Source of the DNA: Neoceratodus forsteri | Lineage: Eukaryota; Chordata; Ceratodontiformes; Ceratodontidae | DNA length: 64,000 nt | Assembly (NCBI GenBank): GCA_016271365.2 | Contig: JADMNL010000028.1 | Location: 58,794,001-58,858,000 of the forward strand | Direction of reading: 5' to 3' | Part shown: positions 1 to 10,905 of the stretch, in pieces | Layout of the letters: every line of letters begins with the position of its first letter | How positions within the stretch are numbered: the stretch's first letter is position 1 | Translations under genes and position numbers: made by a program | Notes under the pieces: model-generated | What the model was told of the DNA's origin: nothing | What the model saw: the letters and a program-made list of their open reading frames with translations, nothing else | The model's database searches: none

Positions 1-1693
1 GAGAGGACCATAATTCACGAGTAGAGGAACCACAAGTGAGATGTAAAAGTCCTGCCCCTCACAAATGATGGTAAACTGCATATTTTGAGTAAGCTTACTG
101 CATATTTTATCTGTACCAACAGTTTACATGTTTTACTTTTAATTATTCTGTTTAGATGAAGATTTAATGGCTTCTCTTTGATTTCAGCTGCTGACTTCAG
201 TGCTGCACATGGCTACTGTGATGCAATCAGCACTGCGAAAGATGCTCTCCAATTTGTTCAGTATTCCACTGCGATGTACCCAGCTTTGCTAGGTATCAAT
301 TGTTCCATACCCCAAAATGCAAAATATCATGTTATTTTGCAAAGTGGATACATAAATATGAGTTTTGCTCTGCAAGATTTCTCTCTCTACACTTTCTGCA
401 TAAAACGCATTTATTTAGCATGTTGGTGATCGTGACTGGCACACTGATCCAGACCTTGTTTTCAGGTGCGACGGGAGGGAGAGGTTGTAAAATGCAGTAA
501 TACAGCTCTAACAAATATAGTGACTACAGGAGGTGCATGTACAGGAACAATAAAATGCAAGGTACACGTGATAAATTCCAGGGGAAAAACGCAGAAAGTG
601 TGCAAAACACATGTTAAAGGGGATATCAAGGATGAGAACTAGGGGAGTGTGCAGCCGGCGAAAGGCAACATGCTTTTAACAAAACTGAGGAGGCATGAAA
701 AGGACAGATTACACTGAATTTTCAGCTATTCAATAGGGTACGTGGTGACACTGACAGATTTATGACGAGGGATATGAACGGAATGAGCATCAGATGATGC
801 AAGGGAGTTGGAGGACAGGACAACAGGAATAAGGAGAGGTAAGTAGAAACAGTATTAAGCCAGTATGTGGTCTGGAAAATGAGTGTGCTAAACCTCGTCA
901 GTTTTGGGAGGGGAGGAGATTTGCACAGAAAGAGCAGTGATTGGTGACAGAAGGAGGTCAAAGGGAAAAGTGCAGAAGTTTAAAAAAAAAAAGGGGGTGG
1001 GGTCCAGCCTGGCAAGTGCAGACTTTGAGGCAGTGCAGTAACTGACATCCGCGTAGTCAAATACCAGGAAACTATATTGGGGTGATCTCCCAGTCAACTG
1101 GGAGAGGAAAGCAAACTGGGAGAGGAAGGCATGATTTGTTGTGAAATAGATTTCAATATGGGTGGAAGAGCTGAGTTTCTGGCCCAGCCACACCCTAAGT
1201 ACTTGAAGTGGAGTGCCACTTGAAACATCCAGAATCTTGAGTTCTGCCTAGTGCCAAAAGTCAGGGAGGCAGTATTTTGGGTATTTAGTAACAGCTGGTT
1301 TGAGCAGAACCGGCACTGGGTGTTGTCAAAGTCATGCTGCAATGACTATTCTAGCTCAGGGACCAAAGCACCAAAAGCAAATCAAACTATCATCCCCACG
1401 CACACAGAATATTTTACTAGCGTATTAAAAAACTACACAATTTTCATCAACTGCTACGTAAAGCTGTTTATGTATTGCAGTCCCCTGCTACACATCTGAG
1501 CCCACTCAAAGGTGGAAGTACAGCTGTCTTACACAAAAGTTACTGCAAAATGCAAGACATATTTTTCCTTCTGCTACTCAAATTAAGTTTTTACAACACT
1601 GCAGTTCCTACGTAAACATTTTTTACTAACATGTTCCCTGCCCATAAGTGTGGATGTGTGAGGAAGCATAGGCAGCAGGGAGATCATTTAAGA
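1..1693. other. Unrecognised non-coding sequence
   Basis: No conserved protein reading frame, RNA gene or recognisable transposon core is visible. Reading frames here are short and of random composition. An A-run followed by a G-run near 988-1005 is the only low-complexity patch. Given the repeat load of the neighbourhood, this is probably old decayed repeat DNA, but I cannot assign it. Confidence 0.4.
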
Positions 1694-2238
1694 AGATGGA
1701 GAAAAAAGACAGCCCGATGGCATGGAGGGCTAAGGCACGTGAGCCTCACCTGCCGCCACGCTGGAAACCCAGGTCTGGGAACAGACTTGGGTCGCTGGGG
1801 ATCAGCCGGCAGGGACAGGACTGAGTGTCCTAGGGACTGCGCAGCTCTTGCGGGCAGGGGTGGCCAGCCATCTCAGCCTTTGAATGCCACCAGGTGGCAG
1901 CTCAGTGGCAGTGCAGTTGCGAGTGATCTGAAAGGAGCGGCTACGATTCTGTGATGTATGCATGTTCCACATGTGCCTATGTGGTGAAGGAAAGGAAGGA
2001 AATGGAAAAACAGGCAGGCTACATGAAGCCCCACCTACTCCCTCTTGAACCGCATCATCGGCCAGTCCCTAAGCACATCCCCCGTCTGGCCCTACCACAG
2101 GGGGAATCCATGGGGGCCTTAGCCTGGAGGACAGGGGAGATGGATGCCGGTCGGGAGATGCAGCGATGGGGCTGAGAGCCTGCCTGACTTGGCAGGAAAA
2201 AGCTTTATAGGTGGGGGGGGGAGAGGAGATGGAGAAAA
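1694..2238 (+). mobile_element. tRNA-headed SINE, copy a, with candidate 12-bp TSD
   Basis: The 5' part (about 1709-1945) shares an ordered series of blocks with copies near 9.6, 23.9, 35.3, 48.2 and 60.1 kb: a GCCCGATGGC head, a GGCTAAGG segment, a 'gccacgctggaaaccca' block, a GGAACAGACTTGGGTCGC block, and a 'ccaccaggtggcag' block near 1888. The head resembles a class II (Leu/Ser-type) tRNA with degenerate A and B boxes, so RNA polymerase III transcription is inferred. The 12-base string AGATGGAGAAAA occurs at 1694-1705 and 2227-2238 and may be the target-site duplication, giving an insert of about 530 bp. The 3' half is not clearly alignable by eye with the other copies, so the right boundary is tentative. 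Confidence 0.6.
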
Positions 2239-2758
2239 GAAACAGGCTAAGAATGAAGCCCTGTGAGACACCAGACTTGATGAAAGGGGGGTGGGGGTTG
2301 ACAGGGCATCACTGACCTGGACAAACTGAAGCCAGACTGATAGGTAGGAGTGGAACCAATTGACCACCAACACAGACAGGCCCACACCACCTAACTTATC
2401 CTAGAGAAGAGATGGGCCACAGTTGCAAAGGTATTCTTGCCAGGTTTATGTAAATGACTTTTCAGAACAAGTCAATGACCCTGAGGAGGGAGGAGATGAT
2501 GAAATGGTGTTTGCAGAAGCCTAGCTGGAAAGGGGAAAAGAAAGAAAAGGATTCAGGGGTGTGCAAATCTCATTGCCCCCTGTCCAGGGCAAGTACATTT
2601 CATTGAAGGGCAAGTACCAAAACAGAGCTAATTTCGCTGTAATTAAAGGGGCAAGTGAAAATTCAGCTACAATCATGGCTGGGCAAGCAATAAAAGTTTT
2701 GATTTGAACACCCCTGATTCAAGTCAGGTGGATATCAAAGAACAAGTTTTTCGGAGGC
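2239..2758. other. Unassigned sequence with short 'gggcaagt' motifs
   Basis: No gene is visible. The motif GGGCAAGT recurs around 2587, 2619 and 2650, spaced roughly 30 bases, and a similar 'ggccagtaa' wording recurs near 15.2 kb. It may be a remnant of a dispersed repeat. A stretch of G-run and purine-rich DNA lies at 2285-2300. Confidence 0.25.
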
Positions 2759-3231
2759 ATCCAGCCCAAACCTCAGGATGGGTAGTGATATCTTATGGTA
2801 TTCGCTGAATGTCAGCTGGCTGAATAACCCGATTAAGAGAACAAAGGTTCTCTCCCACATTAAAAAGGAGCACCCAGCACTTATATATTTACAGGAAATG
2901 CATTTAACTAAGACAGAGCATGCCAAATTGGTTACATTTGGTTTCAGCAATATATACAGTGCCGAGTTGCCAAATGGTAAGCCCAGGAGAGTGGCCATAT
3001 TGATCCCACATGGCACACCATTTTGGGAGGGTAAGACCATTCAAGATAAGGAGGGCCGCCTAGTCATGGTCCAGGGTCCATTACAGGACAGGGGTCACAT
3101 TGGCATCGCTGGATACCACCCCCCCCAGGGTCTAAGACCCCAGAAGTTAAACAACATGGAAACACAGAAAGACAGAATCTGTCAGCAGATAAAGACCTGA
3201 TGGCCCACCCTACAGGGATTTATTTAACTCT
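2759..3231 (+). mobile_element. L1/Tx1-type LINE (copy a), segment 1: endonuclease N-terminus
   Basis: Translation from 2778 gives the start of an apurinic-like endonuclease typical of L1/Tx1 ORF2: 'SLNVSWLNNPIKRTKVL', then an ALIYLQEMHLT block (the LQETHL motif, with M replacing T), then a 'GRLVMVQG' strand and 'IAGYHPPQG'. The frame stays open for about 140 codons. The next endonuclease block (GDFNM) is found only at 7160, in the same strand and order, so this is the left piece of one element split by later insertions. No ORF1 was recognised upstream; the copy may be 5' truncated. Confidence 0.85.
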
Positions 3232-3393
3232 AAAAATTGATTAGCGTTTTGCTCATAAAAGTGCTAAATCTTTGTGAAAATGCATAGCTCTTGCCTCACT
3301 GTGTTTAATAAACACAGCACTTCTAGGAAATATGTATAACTACTTTCTGCACACTTAGTATAGTCCCAAGAAAAAAACTGCTAATCAATTATT
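3232..3393. mobile_element. Small MITE-like insert with terminal inverted repeat
   Basis: AATTGATTAGC at 3235-3245 is matched by its exact reverse complement at 3380-3390, with partial extension on both sides. Between them lies a second perfect hairpin at 3299-3317 (9-bp arms around one base). The segment is AT-rich, has no coding capacity, and sits between the L1 endonuclease fragment and a CR1 tail. Size (about 160 bp) and inverted ends suggest a non-autonomous DNA transposon. The superfamily is not determined. Confidence 0.5.
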
Positions 3394-3784
3394 TAAAAGC
3401 CTGCCCCATTTTCCCTACCTCTAGTGTCGCTGCAGACTCTACTCGGTCTGCAGTCCCCCCCACCACCTCCAACTACTAAGATCCCTCTGTTTCTACCCCA
3501 CGCATTCTTGAACCCTGTCACCATTCCTGCCTCACCACCTCTGCTGATAAGCTGTTTCATGCATCCACCACTCTCTCTGTGAAGAAGTACTTTGTTGCAT
3601 TTCCTCTGAGCCTCCCCCCTTCTAACTTCATAGCATGACCCCTTGTCCTTGAGCATCTTTTTCTGTGGAAAATGCTTCCCTCCTGTACCTTGTTTTTGCC
3701 TGTGAGGTATTTGAATATCTCTATCATATCCCCCCTTTCCCTCCTTTCCTCCAGGGAGTACATGTTAAGTTCCTTGAGCCTTAC

Positions 3785-6304
3785 TTGACTGGGACACCAA
3801 GACATCCTCTGTAGCCAGGGAACAGAGACTGATGGATGTCTTTCAGAATGCTTTCCTGGTCCAGCAGGTGGGGGAACCTACTAAAGAGGGGCGGATATTG
3901 GATATTGTGCTAGCAGACAATGAACAAATTAAGGGACTGGAGGTGTGCCGTCCACTGGCGGGTGGAGACCATGCCACGGTTTGGTTCCTGTTGCATTTGG
4001 TTGGGGGGGGGGAGACCGCACTCATACAGAAGTGGTTGATTTCAGGGAAGCAGACTTTGTGGGCATGGGTAGGATTCTAAGGGAGAGGCTGGACATGGTT
4101 GGACTGGATATGGATGCTGGAAGATTGTGGGAGACCATTAAAGAAGGGGTACAGAAGACTACTAGGTCCTGTACTAAAATAAAGCGTAAGCATGGTAGAA
4201 CCAGTAAGCCATGCTGGTGGACCAGGGAGGTGCAGGAGGTGGTGAGGGATAAAAAGGCTGCCTACGTACGTTTCAAACGTTCTAGGGGAGATAAAGAATG
4301 AGGGGAGTATGAACTATTGGCCAGGAAGGTCACCAGAGTGGTGAGGAGCACTAAGGCAGGGATGGAAAACCTGGCTAGGATATCTGGGGCGGATCTTAGA
4401 TACATAAGAGAGAAGAAAGAAGAGAAAAGAGAGTACACAGATCAACAGGATTAAGATTGTGGGGGGATGGGCTCAGGAAGCAGGGGAACAGGCAGAGGTG
4501 CTAACTGAGTACCTTGCCTCGATATCTGCAGTGGGTGACAAGGGATCCCTACAGCTTGATGGGAGAGAGATGAGGAGTCAGTAAAAGCGAGAGGTCAGTC
4601 TCAGCCTGAGACCATAAGATGGCATGAGACTGGGGCACAGGCTAGACCAGACCAAGAAGGTGTAGGAAGGTTGCATGAGGGAGTGGACTGGGGGGGGAGA
4701 AATCACAGTGGATAGGGTGAGGGAGGCCCTTCAGAATCTGAAAACTGATAAGGCGCCGGGACTGGATGGAATACATCCGAGGGTTATGAAGGAATTGGCG
4801 GATGTGCTGGCAACCCCACTGGCTTAACTCTTTAACATCTCTCTGCAGACAAACTGGGTGCCACAGGACTGGAGGGTGGCTTATGTAGTGCCTATACATA
4901 AGGGGGGAGTCTAGGGAGGAGATGGGGAACTACAGGCTGGTCAGTCTAACGTCTGTAGTGGGCAAAGTAATGGAAGGCTTTATCAAGGAGAGGCTTGGGA
5001 GGCAGTTGGAAAGGTTAGGGCACCAGGATGATAAACAGTATGGCTTTGTCCCGGGGAGACCGTGTCAGACCAACCTTGTAGAGTTTTATGATTGGGTGAC
5101 GGGGGCCTTGGATAGACATAGGCCGGTGGATGTCCTATACCTAGATTTCAGCAAGGCATTTGATTCAGTACCTCATAATGGACTGATAGCAAAAATGGGG
5201 GTGATGGGGGTGGGTGGACAGGAGCTAATTTGGGTTGAAAATTGGCTTTCAGGGCATTTACAGAGGGTAATGGTGGGTGGGATAATATCCTCCCCCAGGA
5301 AGGTAATCAGTGGAGTCCCTCAAGGTTCAGTATTGGGGCCACTTTTGTTCAATGTCTACGTCTCGGATATAGGGAGGGGGGTTAGGACTAGGTTGAGTTT
5401 CTTTGCGGATGATTCAAAATTGGAAGCACTGGTGGATAGTGAGGAAGTGAGGGAGACAGTTCAGGGGGATCTGGATACCCTGGAGGGGTGGTCAAGGAGG
5501 TGGGGACTGAAATTTAATGCCGGGAAATGTAAAGTACTTCATTTGGGGGTCAATAACCCGGGCGGGTTCACAGTGCAAGCAACATTGTGAGAACGGGATT
5601 TAGGGGTAGTGGTAGACGTTAAAATGAATAATTCTGAAAACTGTAGAAAAACTGCAGCCAAGGCAAACAGAATATTGGGTTAGATAGCCGGGGGAATTAT
5701 GTCCAGAAGCAGGGAAGTGATTCTCCCTCTATACAATGCCTTGGTCAGTCCGCAGCTTGAGTATTGTATACAGTTCTGGAGACCTCATCTGAAGAAGGAC
5801 ATAGCGCTGCTGGAGAGGGTCCAGAGGAGAGCGACCAGGATAATTTGGGACATAGAGGGGAGGCCTTATGAGGAGAAATTGGAAGAGCTTGGGCTTTACT
5901 TCCTGGAGAAGAGGAGGGATAGGGGAGACATGATAGAGGTTTTCATGTATGTAAAGGGAATAATTAGGAGTGGAACCAGGGAGTTGTTTAGACTGAAGAA
6001 GGGGGTAGTGACCAGGGGCCATGGGTGGAAGTTGGGGAGGGGAATTACAGGGGGGAATGTAGGAGGCATTTTTTTCACTGAGAGGGTGGTGGAGCCGTGG
6101 AATGCACTTCCCGGGAGGCTAGTGGAGAGGGCACAATGGAGGGCTTCAAGAAATGGTGGGATAGGTTCAAGGGGAAACTTAATCTAGAAAAGACACTACT
6201 GGGGGATGGGGGGGGTGAGGCGGGCAGCCATTAGGTTGCTGGCTTTCGAGCAGACAAGACAGATCATTTGGCCTATTCTGCTGGCTTTTTAGTATGTTAG
6301 TATG
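3785..6304 (+). mobile_element. CR1 LINE copy B, inserted in copy A
   Basis: This plus-strand, 5'-truncated CR1 begins in the endonuclease C-terminus. It carries ILDIVLADNEQIKGLEVC at 3893, then a conserved connecting region, reverse transcriptase, and the C-terminal SLEERRDRGDM block, and ends in the 3' tail TAGTATGTTAGTATG. TTAC at 3781-3784 and again at 6305-6308 flanks it as a 4-bp target-site duplication. Deleting the insert plus one TTAC restores an open CR1 frame (PYGVRLKEL) in copy A. Several stops and frameshifts interrupt the coding region (for example near 4300, 4900, 5590 and 5680), so it is not autonomous. The tail type assigns it to a different lineage from its host. Confidence 0.93.
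4922..5590 (+). pseudogene. CR1 reverse transcriptase fragment (copy B)
   Basis: This is the longest uninterrupted reading frame in copy B (222 residues) and covers the core of a CR1 reverse transcriptase. In order: NYRLVSLTSVVGKVMEG (RT block 1-2), QYGFVPGRPCQTNL, VDVLYLDFSKAFDSVPH (metal-binding Asp of motif A), SGVPQGSVLGPLLFNVYVSDI (motif B), and LSFFADDSKLEA (motif C, FADD intact). The frame ends at a stop at 5590 inside the thumb; homologous sequence resumes at 5699 in another frame. The upstream part is also out of frame, so no full ORF2 product can be made. Confidence 0.85.
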
Positions 6305-7125
6305 TTACCCCATATGGCTTTTGATGGAAGCCATGCACCATTTTGGTTGCCCTCCTTTGTACTGCCTCCACCCTCTCTCTGTCTTTACGGAGGCGGGGCC
6401 ACCAGAACTGTACGTAGTACTCGAGGTGCAGCCTAACCAGTGATCTGTATAGGGGTATTATTACCTCCCTCCTGCTGGTGATTCCCTTCCTATGCAACCC
6501 AGCACCCTTCCAGCCTTCCCCACTGCTTTGTCACACTGCTTCGCTACCTTCAGGTCATCAGAAATGACCACCCCCAGGTCCCTTTACTGATTTGTAACTG
6601 TTAATACCTCTCCTCCCAGTTGGTATGTTGCCCCCGGATTCTTATGCCCCAGGTGCATTATTTTGCAGTTCTTTGTGTTAAGACCCAGCTGCCAAGCTCC
6701 TGACCGTTCTTCCAACTTTTCTAGATCACGTCTCATTTTTTCACTACACCCAGTGCGTCTACTCTGTTGCACAGTTTCGTGTGATCTGCGAACAGGTATA
6801 CTTTCCCTTCCAACCCTTCTGCAATGTCACTGATGAAGACACTGAAGAGGACCGGCCCTAGTACGGATCCCTGTGGTACTCCACCAGTCACTTTGCCTAC
6901 TCCAAAGTGAGTGCCATTTACCACCGCCCTCTGACTCCAGTTGCCCAGCCAATTTTCCACCCACTTTACTACCTTCGGACCTACTCCAAGGCTTCCCAGC
7001 TTGTTTAACAGCCTTCTAAGTGGAACGGTGTCACAGGCCTTGCTGAAATCCAGATAGGCTATGTACACCGCTCCCCCTTGATCCACTTCCCTGGTTACCC
7101 AATCAAAGAACTTGATCAGGTTTGT

Positions 7126-9109
7126 CTCTTAGACCTGTTAATAGTAAATACAGTTGGGATCCTGCTTTTAGCAGGGGACTTTAATATGCTCCAGTCTAAC
7201 ATGTGGGACACCTATAATACCTCCACATCCCACCAACCTGCGTCGCATAAAAATTGTAAATCCATCTTCAGGAACCTTAGATGGAAGGATATTTGGCGTG
7301 AACTCCATCCCTAGACCAAAAACTACACACACTATGCAGGGATGCATGGGATCTATATCCATATACATTACAGATACACCTAACGGGGGGCATGCAATGC
7401 ATTACTAAATGTAAGATGGGATATTTTACTCTCTGATCATGCCCGATTAAGATACATCTCCAGCTCACCATGGTAACCAGATGGACTCAGTGGTGATTAA
7501 ACCCATATTACTTCTGCTCAGAAGAATTCTGAAACTTTGTTACAGACAAGATTACCGAAAAACAGACCCAAAATCAAGGGGGGGGACCCATATCACCGCT
7601 GTGCTTTGGGATATCCTTAAAACAGTACTCTGCAGCCACCTGAATGAATATTCCTAGCAGAAACACTGCAAAAGATTTCAACATCTTAAGGACCTACAGG
7701 AAACGTACCATTTCCTGCAAATAATACATAACCAGGGAGATGAGTCCGTCAAGGCCCGCATAGATAAGGTGAAGTGGGATATTGACGCTATATATCTCCA
7801 CAAAACGGAACTTGCTCTGACCATTCTGTGGCACAAATATTATGAGGTAGGGCCAAGAGCAACACGGATTCTTGCGCATCAGCTATGCAGAGTGAAAACC
7901 AGGGCCTCAGTAACCAAACTGCATCACTCCCAGATGGCTCATCTGCTTAGGCATACATGATACAGAAAAAGCTTTTGTGACCTATTACTCTTCCCTATAT
8001 ACCCCCGACTCCCTCCATGACTCCAAAGCAACCAATGTGTTTCTACTGTCTCTATCCCTGCCACAGCTTCGACCCTGAACAGGTGAAAACCCTTATACAG
8101 CTGAATGATATGGAGGAGCTGAAGAGTGCCTTACATAAAGCCAAAACCCAGAAAGCCCCGGGACCAGACGGTTATATCGCAGAAATATATAAGACTCACC
8201 AGGAGCACCTTCCTCCACCTCTTCTAAGGGCCTGAAATAAGGTCTTATTGGGGAAAAAGTGATCCCAAACACGTGGCAATATGACACAATGTCAGTGATC
8301 CCTAAAGCAGGGAAAGACCTTTCATATTGCCCAGCATACAGATCCATATCGGTCCTTAATGCCGACTATAAAACTTTCAAACCGATGCTAGCGCACCGAG
8401 TAGATCCCGTTACCCCGCCTTATGCATCCCAATCAAACAGAATTTGTCCACTGTAGACAGACGGGATAATAACAGACACTCCATACTCTCCACTATATAT
8501 GCAAAACACGGAACCTCGCCCAGTTAATTAGTTTGGACGAGGGCAAGGCCTTTGATAGGGTGTCATCTCCCTATCTATTTGCAGTGATGGACAAAATGGG
8601 AAGAGCTTGTGAAGGCCGTGCAAAGGATATACACTACCCCTCGACCCCTGTAAAAGTAAACGGCCATGTATCTGACTTTTCTGGATTGGGCCACAGCACC
8701 CAGAAGGGCTGTCCGATGTCCCCTTTGCTGTTCACCATTTTTGATCGAACCTTTGGCACAGCTGATTAGACAAAGTAACCGCATAGGGGGCATACGCTGC
8801 GCTGGTACTTACTGAGCATCAGCTCGCTCTTCACACCAATTATGTCCTTTTATACGTCACCCACCCGCAACCAACTCTTACATACGTTTTCCGCATTCTA
8901 AACAACTTCAGCAACATCTCATCCTACAAATTAAACACGACTAAAACTGAAGTACTCTTGCTATATTGCTTGCCATCACCGGCATTCCACACAAATTACC
9001 CCTTTTGCTGGGACCTTTCCAAAATTAAATACCTCGCGATTATATTTACATCACAAAGACAACAACTTTATGCCACTAATTATGACCCGTTATCTAGACA
9101 AATGACTGC
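7126..9109 (+). mobile_element. L1/Tx1-type LINE (copy a), segment 2: endonuclease end to reverse transcriptase
   Basis: This continues the 2.76-kb segment on the same strand. In order: LLLAGDFNML (endonuclease GDFN), a degenerate N-Y-T-H-Y-A block, and a long linker. Then come KTQKAPGPDGYIAEIYK (8140), AYRSISVLNADYKTFKPMLAHR (8335), LDEGKAFDRV (motif A, frame-shifted entry at 8530) and QKGCPMSPLLFTIF (motif B). The YADD catalytic box has decayed to T-N-Y at about 8838-8846. Multiple stops show it is dead. It ends where the poly-T of a minus-strand SINE begins (9110-9117). Roughly 200 residues of the usual L1 chain between here and the next segment are missing. Confidence 0.85.
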
Positions 9110-9667
9110 TTTTTTTTAACTCTTTTTATCGCCCCTTATCTCCAAGCTCTCTCCAGTGACCTCCTGATCCCCGGTCTCTACCTCCCAACGTGTTTCGGTA
9201 TTCCACACGCTCCTCTCCAACTCCAGGCGTCCCCCAGGTCTACCCTCCAGGAAAAGGCCTCCCCCACCCAGGGTGCTCTTTCTCTTAGTGCTGAGTCACC
9301 GGGCTGAGGGGGCAGCCTAGGCTCCGAAGACGTGTGCAGAGTTAGTCTGTGGAGGAAGCCTTGCCTATCGGCAATGGGGAAGTTCCTTTATCACGAGAGA
9401 TCCCTCTGCGGGCTACGGCTATCATGTAGCGTGCTGCTGCGGCTCCACCCCAGGCATATGCCACGATGCTGCTTTGGGCTACCTCCGAGCACCATCAGGC
9501 GTCGCTCTTCGACCAGTCGTATCCCGTCCACCCTGGGAAGAGAGCAGCCCTGCTGACGCCGATCTCTTCCCTCCCTGCCACCCCGGCTCCCTGAGCTTGT
9601 TCCCGAACCCGGGTCGCCGGCGTGGCGCAAGGTGTTGCATCCAGCGCCTCAACCCTCAGCGCCACTG
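9110..9667 (-). mobile_element. tRNA-headed SINE, copy b
   Basis: On the minus strand the head is at 9667 and reads 'agtggcgctgagggttgagg', 'cgctggatgc', 'gccacgccggcgacccggg', then a GGTTCGGGAAC B-box-like element. These match copy f at 60.07 kb block for block. The poly-T at 9110-9117 would be its A-tail, giving about 556 bp, close to copies c and f. The body is GC-rich and CpG-rich compared with flanking LINE DNA. No clear target-site duplication is seen because its right edge abuts a 5'-truncated CR1. Confidence 0.75.
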
Positions 9668-10905
9668 GGCAGATGACACAAAGATCTGCAACAGAGTAGA
9701 TGCACAAGGTGGGGTGGAAAGGATGAGAAGGGACTTGGCAAGGTTAGAGGAATGGTCAAATGTATAAAATCACACATGCCCCCCACAATGCAAAGCATCA
9801 TGGGCTGCATATGCAAATCACCACCGAATGTTATGCTGGTCCAACTTTAAGCAGAATTGCATGGTGCCGAAAGGCCTCTCACACAGTTTGCAAAGGGTGC
9901 TAACAGAAGACATAGACACGTGTTTCATCCTACCAGGACTCATCAGTATGCCTCGTCTGTTTGACACCCCAGTGGAATGGACCAGGTACCCTTAAGGCAG
10001 TGTGCCTTGGATATATTGTGGTGAACCCATTAAAATAAAAAACTATTTAAAAGACAAAGAACCTCTGTGCACAAATGTATGGCAGCTTAGATTCAATGCT
10101 AAGAAGTGCACGGTAATGCACCTGGGAAACAAAAACCCAAGGGAAGAGTACACAATGGGGGGTGAGATACTAACAACAACAAAAATGGAAAGGGACCTGG
10201 GGGTAGTCATATCAGATGACCTAAAGGTGGGCAAGCAATATAAGAGAGCAGTGAGGAGGGCTGGGGGGATACTGGGATGCATAGGGAGAGGCATCACCAG
10301 TAGAAAACAGGAAGTTATTATCCCTCTGTACAGACAGTTGGTGAGACCCCATCTGGAGTACTGCGTGCCGTTCTGGAGACCCAATCTCTGCAAAGACATA
10401 GACAGGATGGAGGCTGCCCAGAGGAGGGCAACTAAAATGGTGCAGGGTCTGCACCTGAAGACATATTATGAGAGACTTAAGGAGCTGAATATGTATAGCC
10501 TCGAGGAAAGGAGGGAGAGGGGGGACATGCTAGAAACTTTCAAGTACCTCAAGGGAATCAACAAAGTCCAAGAGGGTAGCATCTTTCAAAAAAAGAGATG
10601 TGCAAGAACAAGGGGGCACAATTTGAAGATAGAAGGGGCGGCTCAGAGGTAATTTAAGGAAGTATTTTTTCACAGAGAGGGTTGTGGATGCATGGAACGG
10701 CCTTCCGGAGGAGGCTGTGGAGTCAAAAACAGTGGTGGAATTCAAGCATGCATGGGACAGTCATAAGGCAATTCTAGGGGGTGGGGGTAGAAAGAAGTAG
10801 GCTGCTGGTTAACTAGGATCTGCAGCTTATCCATTAGGTAGGGAAATGGGCAGACTGGGTGGGCCAAGCGGTCCTTATCTGCTGTCAAAATCTATGTTTC
10901 TATGA
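9668..10905 (+). mobile_element. CR1 LINE copy C, split by a 315-bp insert
   Basis: A 5'-truncated CR1 starts inside the reverse transcriptase catalytic box (ADDTKICNRVDAQGG at 9669). It reaches LEEWSNV at 9763, is broken by an insert, and resumes in frame at 10081 with WQLRFNAKKCTVMHLGNKNP. It then keeps a 216-residue open frame to about 10652 through HLEYCVPFWRPN and RLKELNMYSLEERRERGDM, and ends with the tail 'ctatgtttctatg' at 10890-10903. It belongs to the RLKELNMYSLEE lineage. The ORF2 C-terminus and 3' UTR are otherwise well preserved, so this is a relatively young fragment. Confidence 0.9.
9766..10080. mobile_element. Unclassified ~307-bp insert with 8-bp TSD
   Basis: AAATGTAT stands at 9758-9765 and again at 10073-10080. 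Removing the intervening sequence and one copy restores the CR1 frame (E-W-S-N-V-W-Q-L). The insert has no reading frame of note. It contains a 'caatgcaaagcatcatgggctgc' type head and a 'gtgtttcatcctaccagga' block, and becomes A-rich towards its right end. An 8-bp duplication is usual for hAT elements, but I see no matching terminal inverted repeats. The A-rich end would instead fit a SINE-like retroposon. Confidence 0.8.

Larger units (their letters stand above)
3400..7125 (-). mobile_element. CR1 LINE copy A (minus), split by CR1 copy B
   Basis: Read on the minus strand, 7086 down to 6305 encodes a CR1 reverse transcriptase middle to thumb: AYLDFSKACDTVPLRRLL, then GGVPQGSVLGPVLFSVFI, then LFADHTKLCNRVD, then the [11 protein letters not shown] block. 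The catalytic FADD box reads FADH, so the last Asp is lost. The chain breaks at 6305 and resumes at 3784 with 'RLKELNMYSLEERRERGDMIE', down to about 3400. The break is filled by a plus-strand CR1. Both ends are truncated. It belongs to the CR1 lineage also seen at 10.1, 13.5 and 53.4 kb (RLKELNMYSLEE; tail 'ctatgtttctatg'), although its own tail is missing. Confidence 0.9.

Noticed and set aside
1..500. Frame at 178-429 following an AG acceptor-like site as a possible exon
   Set aside because: No recognisable domain and no matching donor in phase. Not distinguishable from random.
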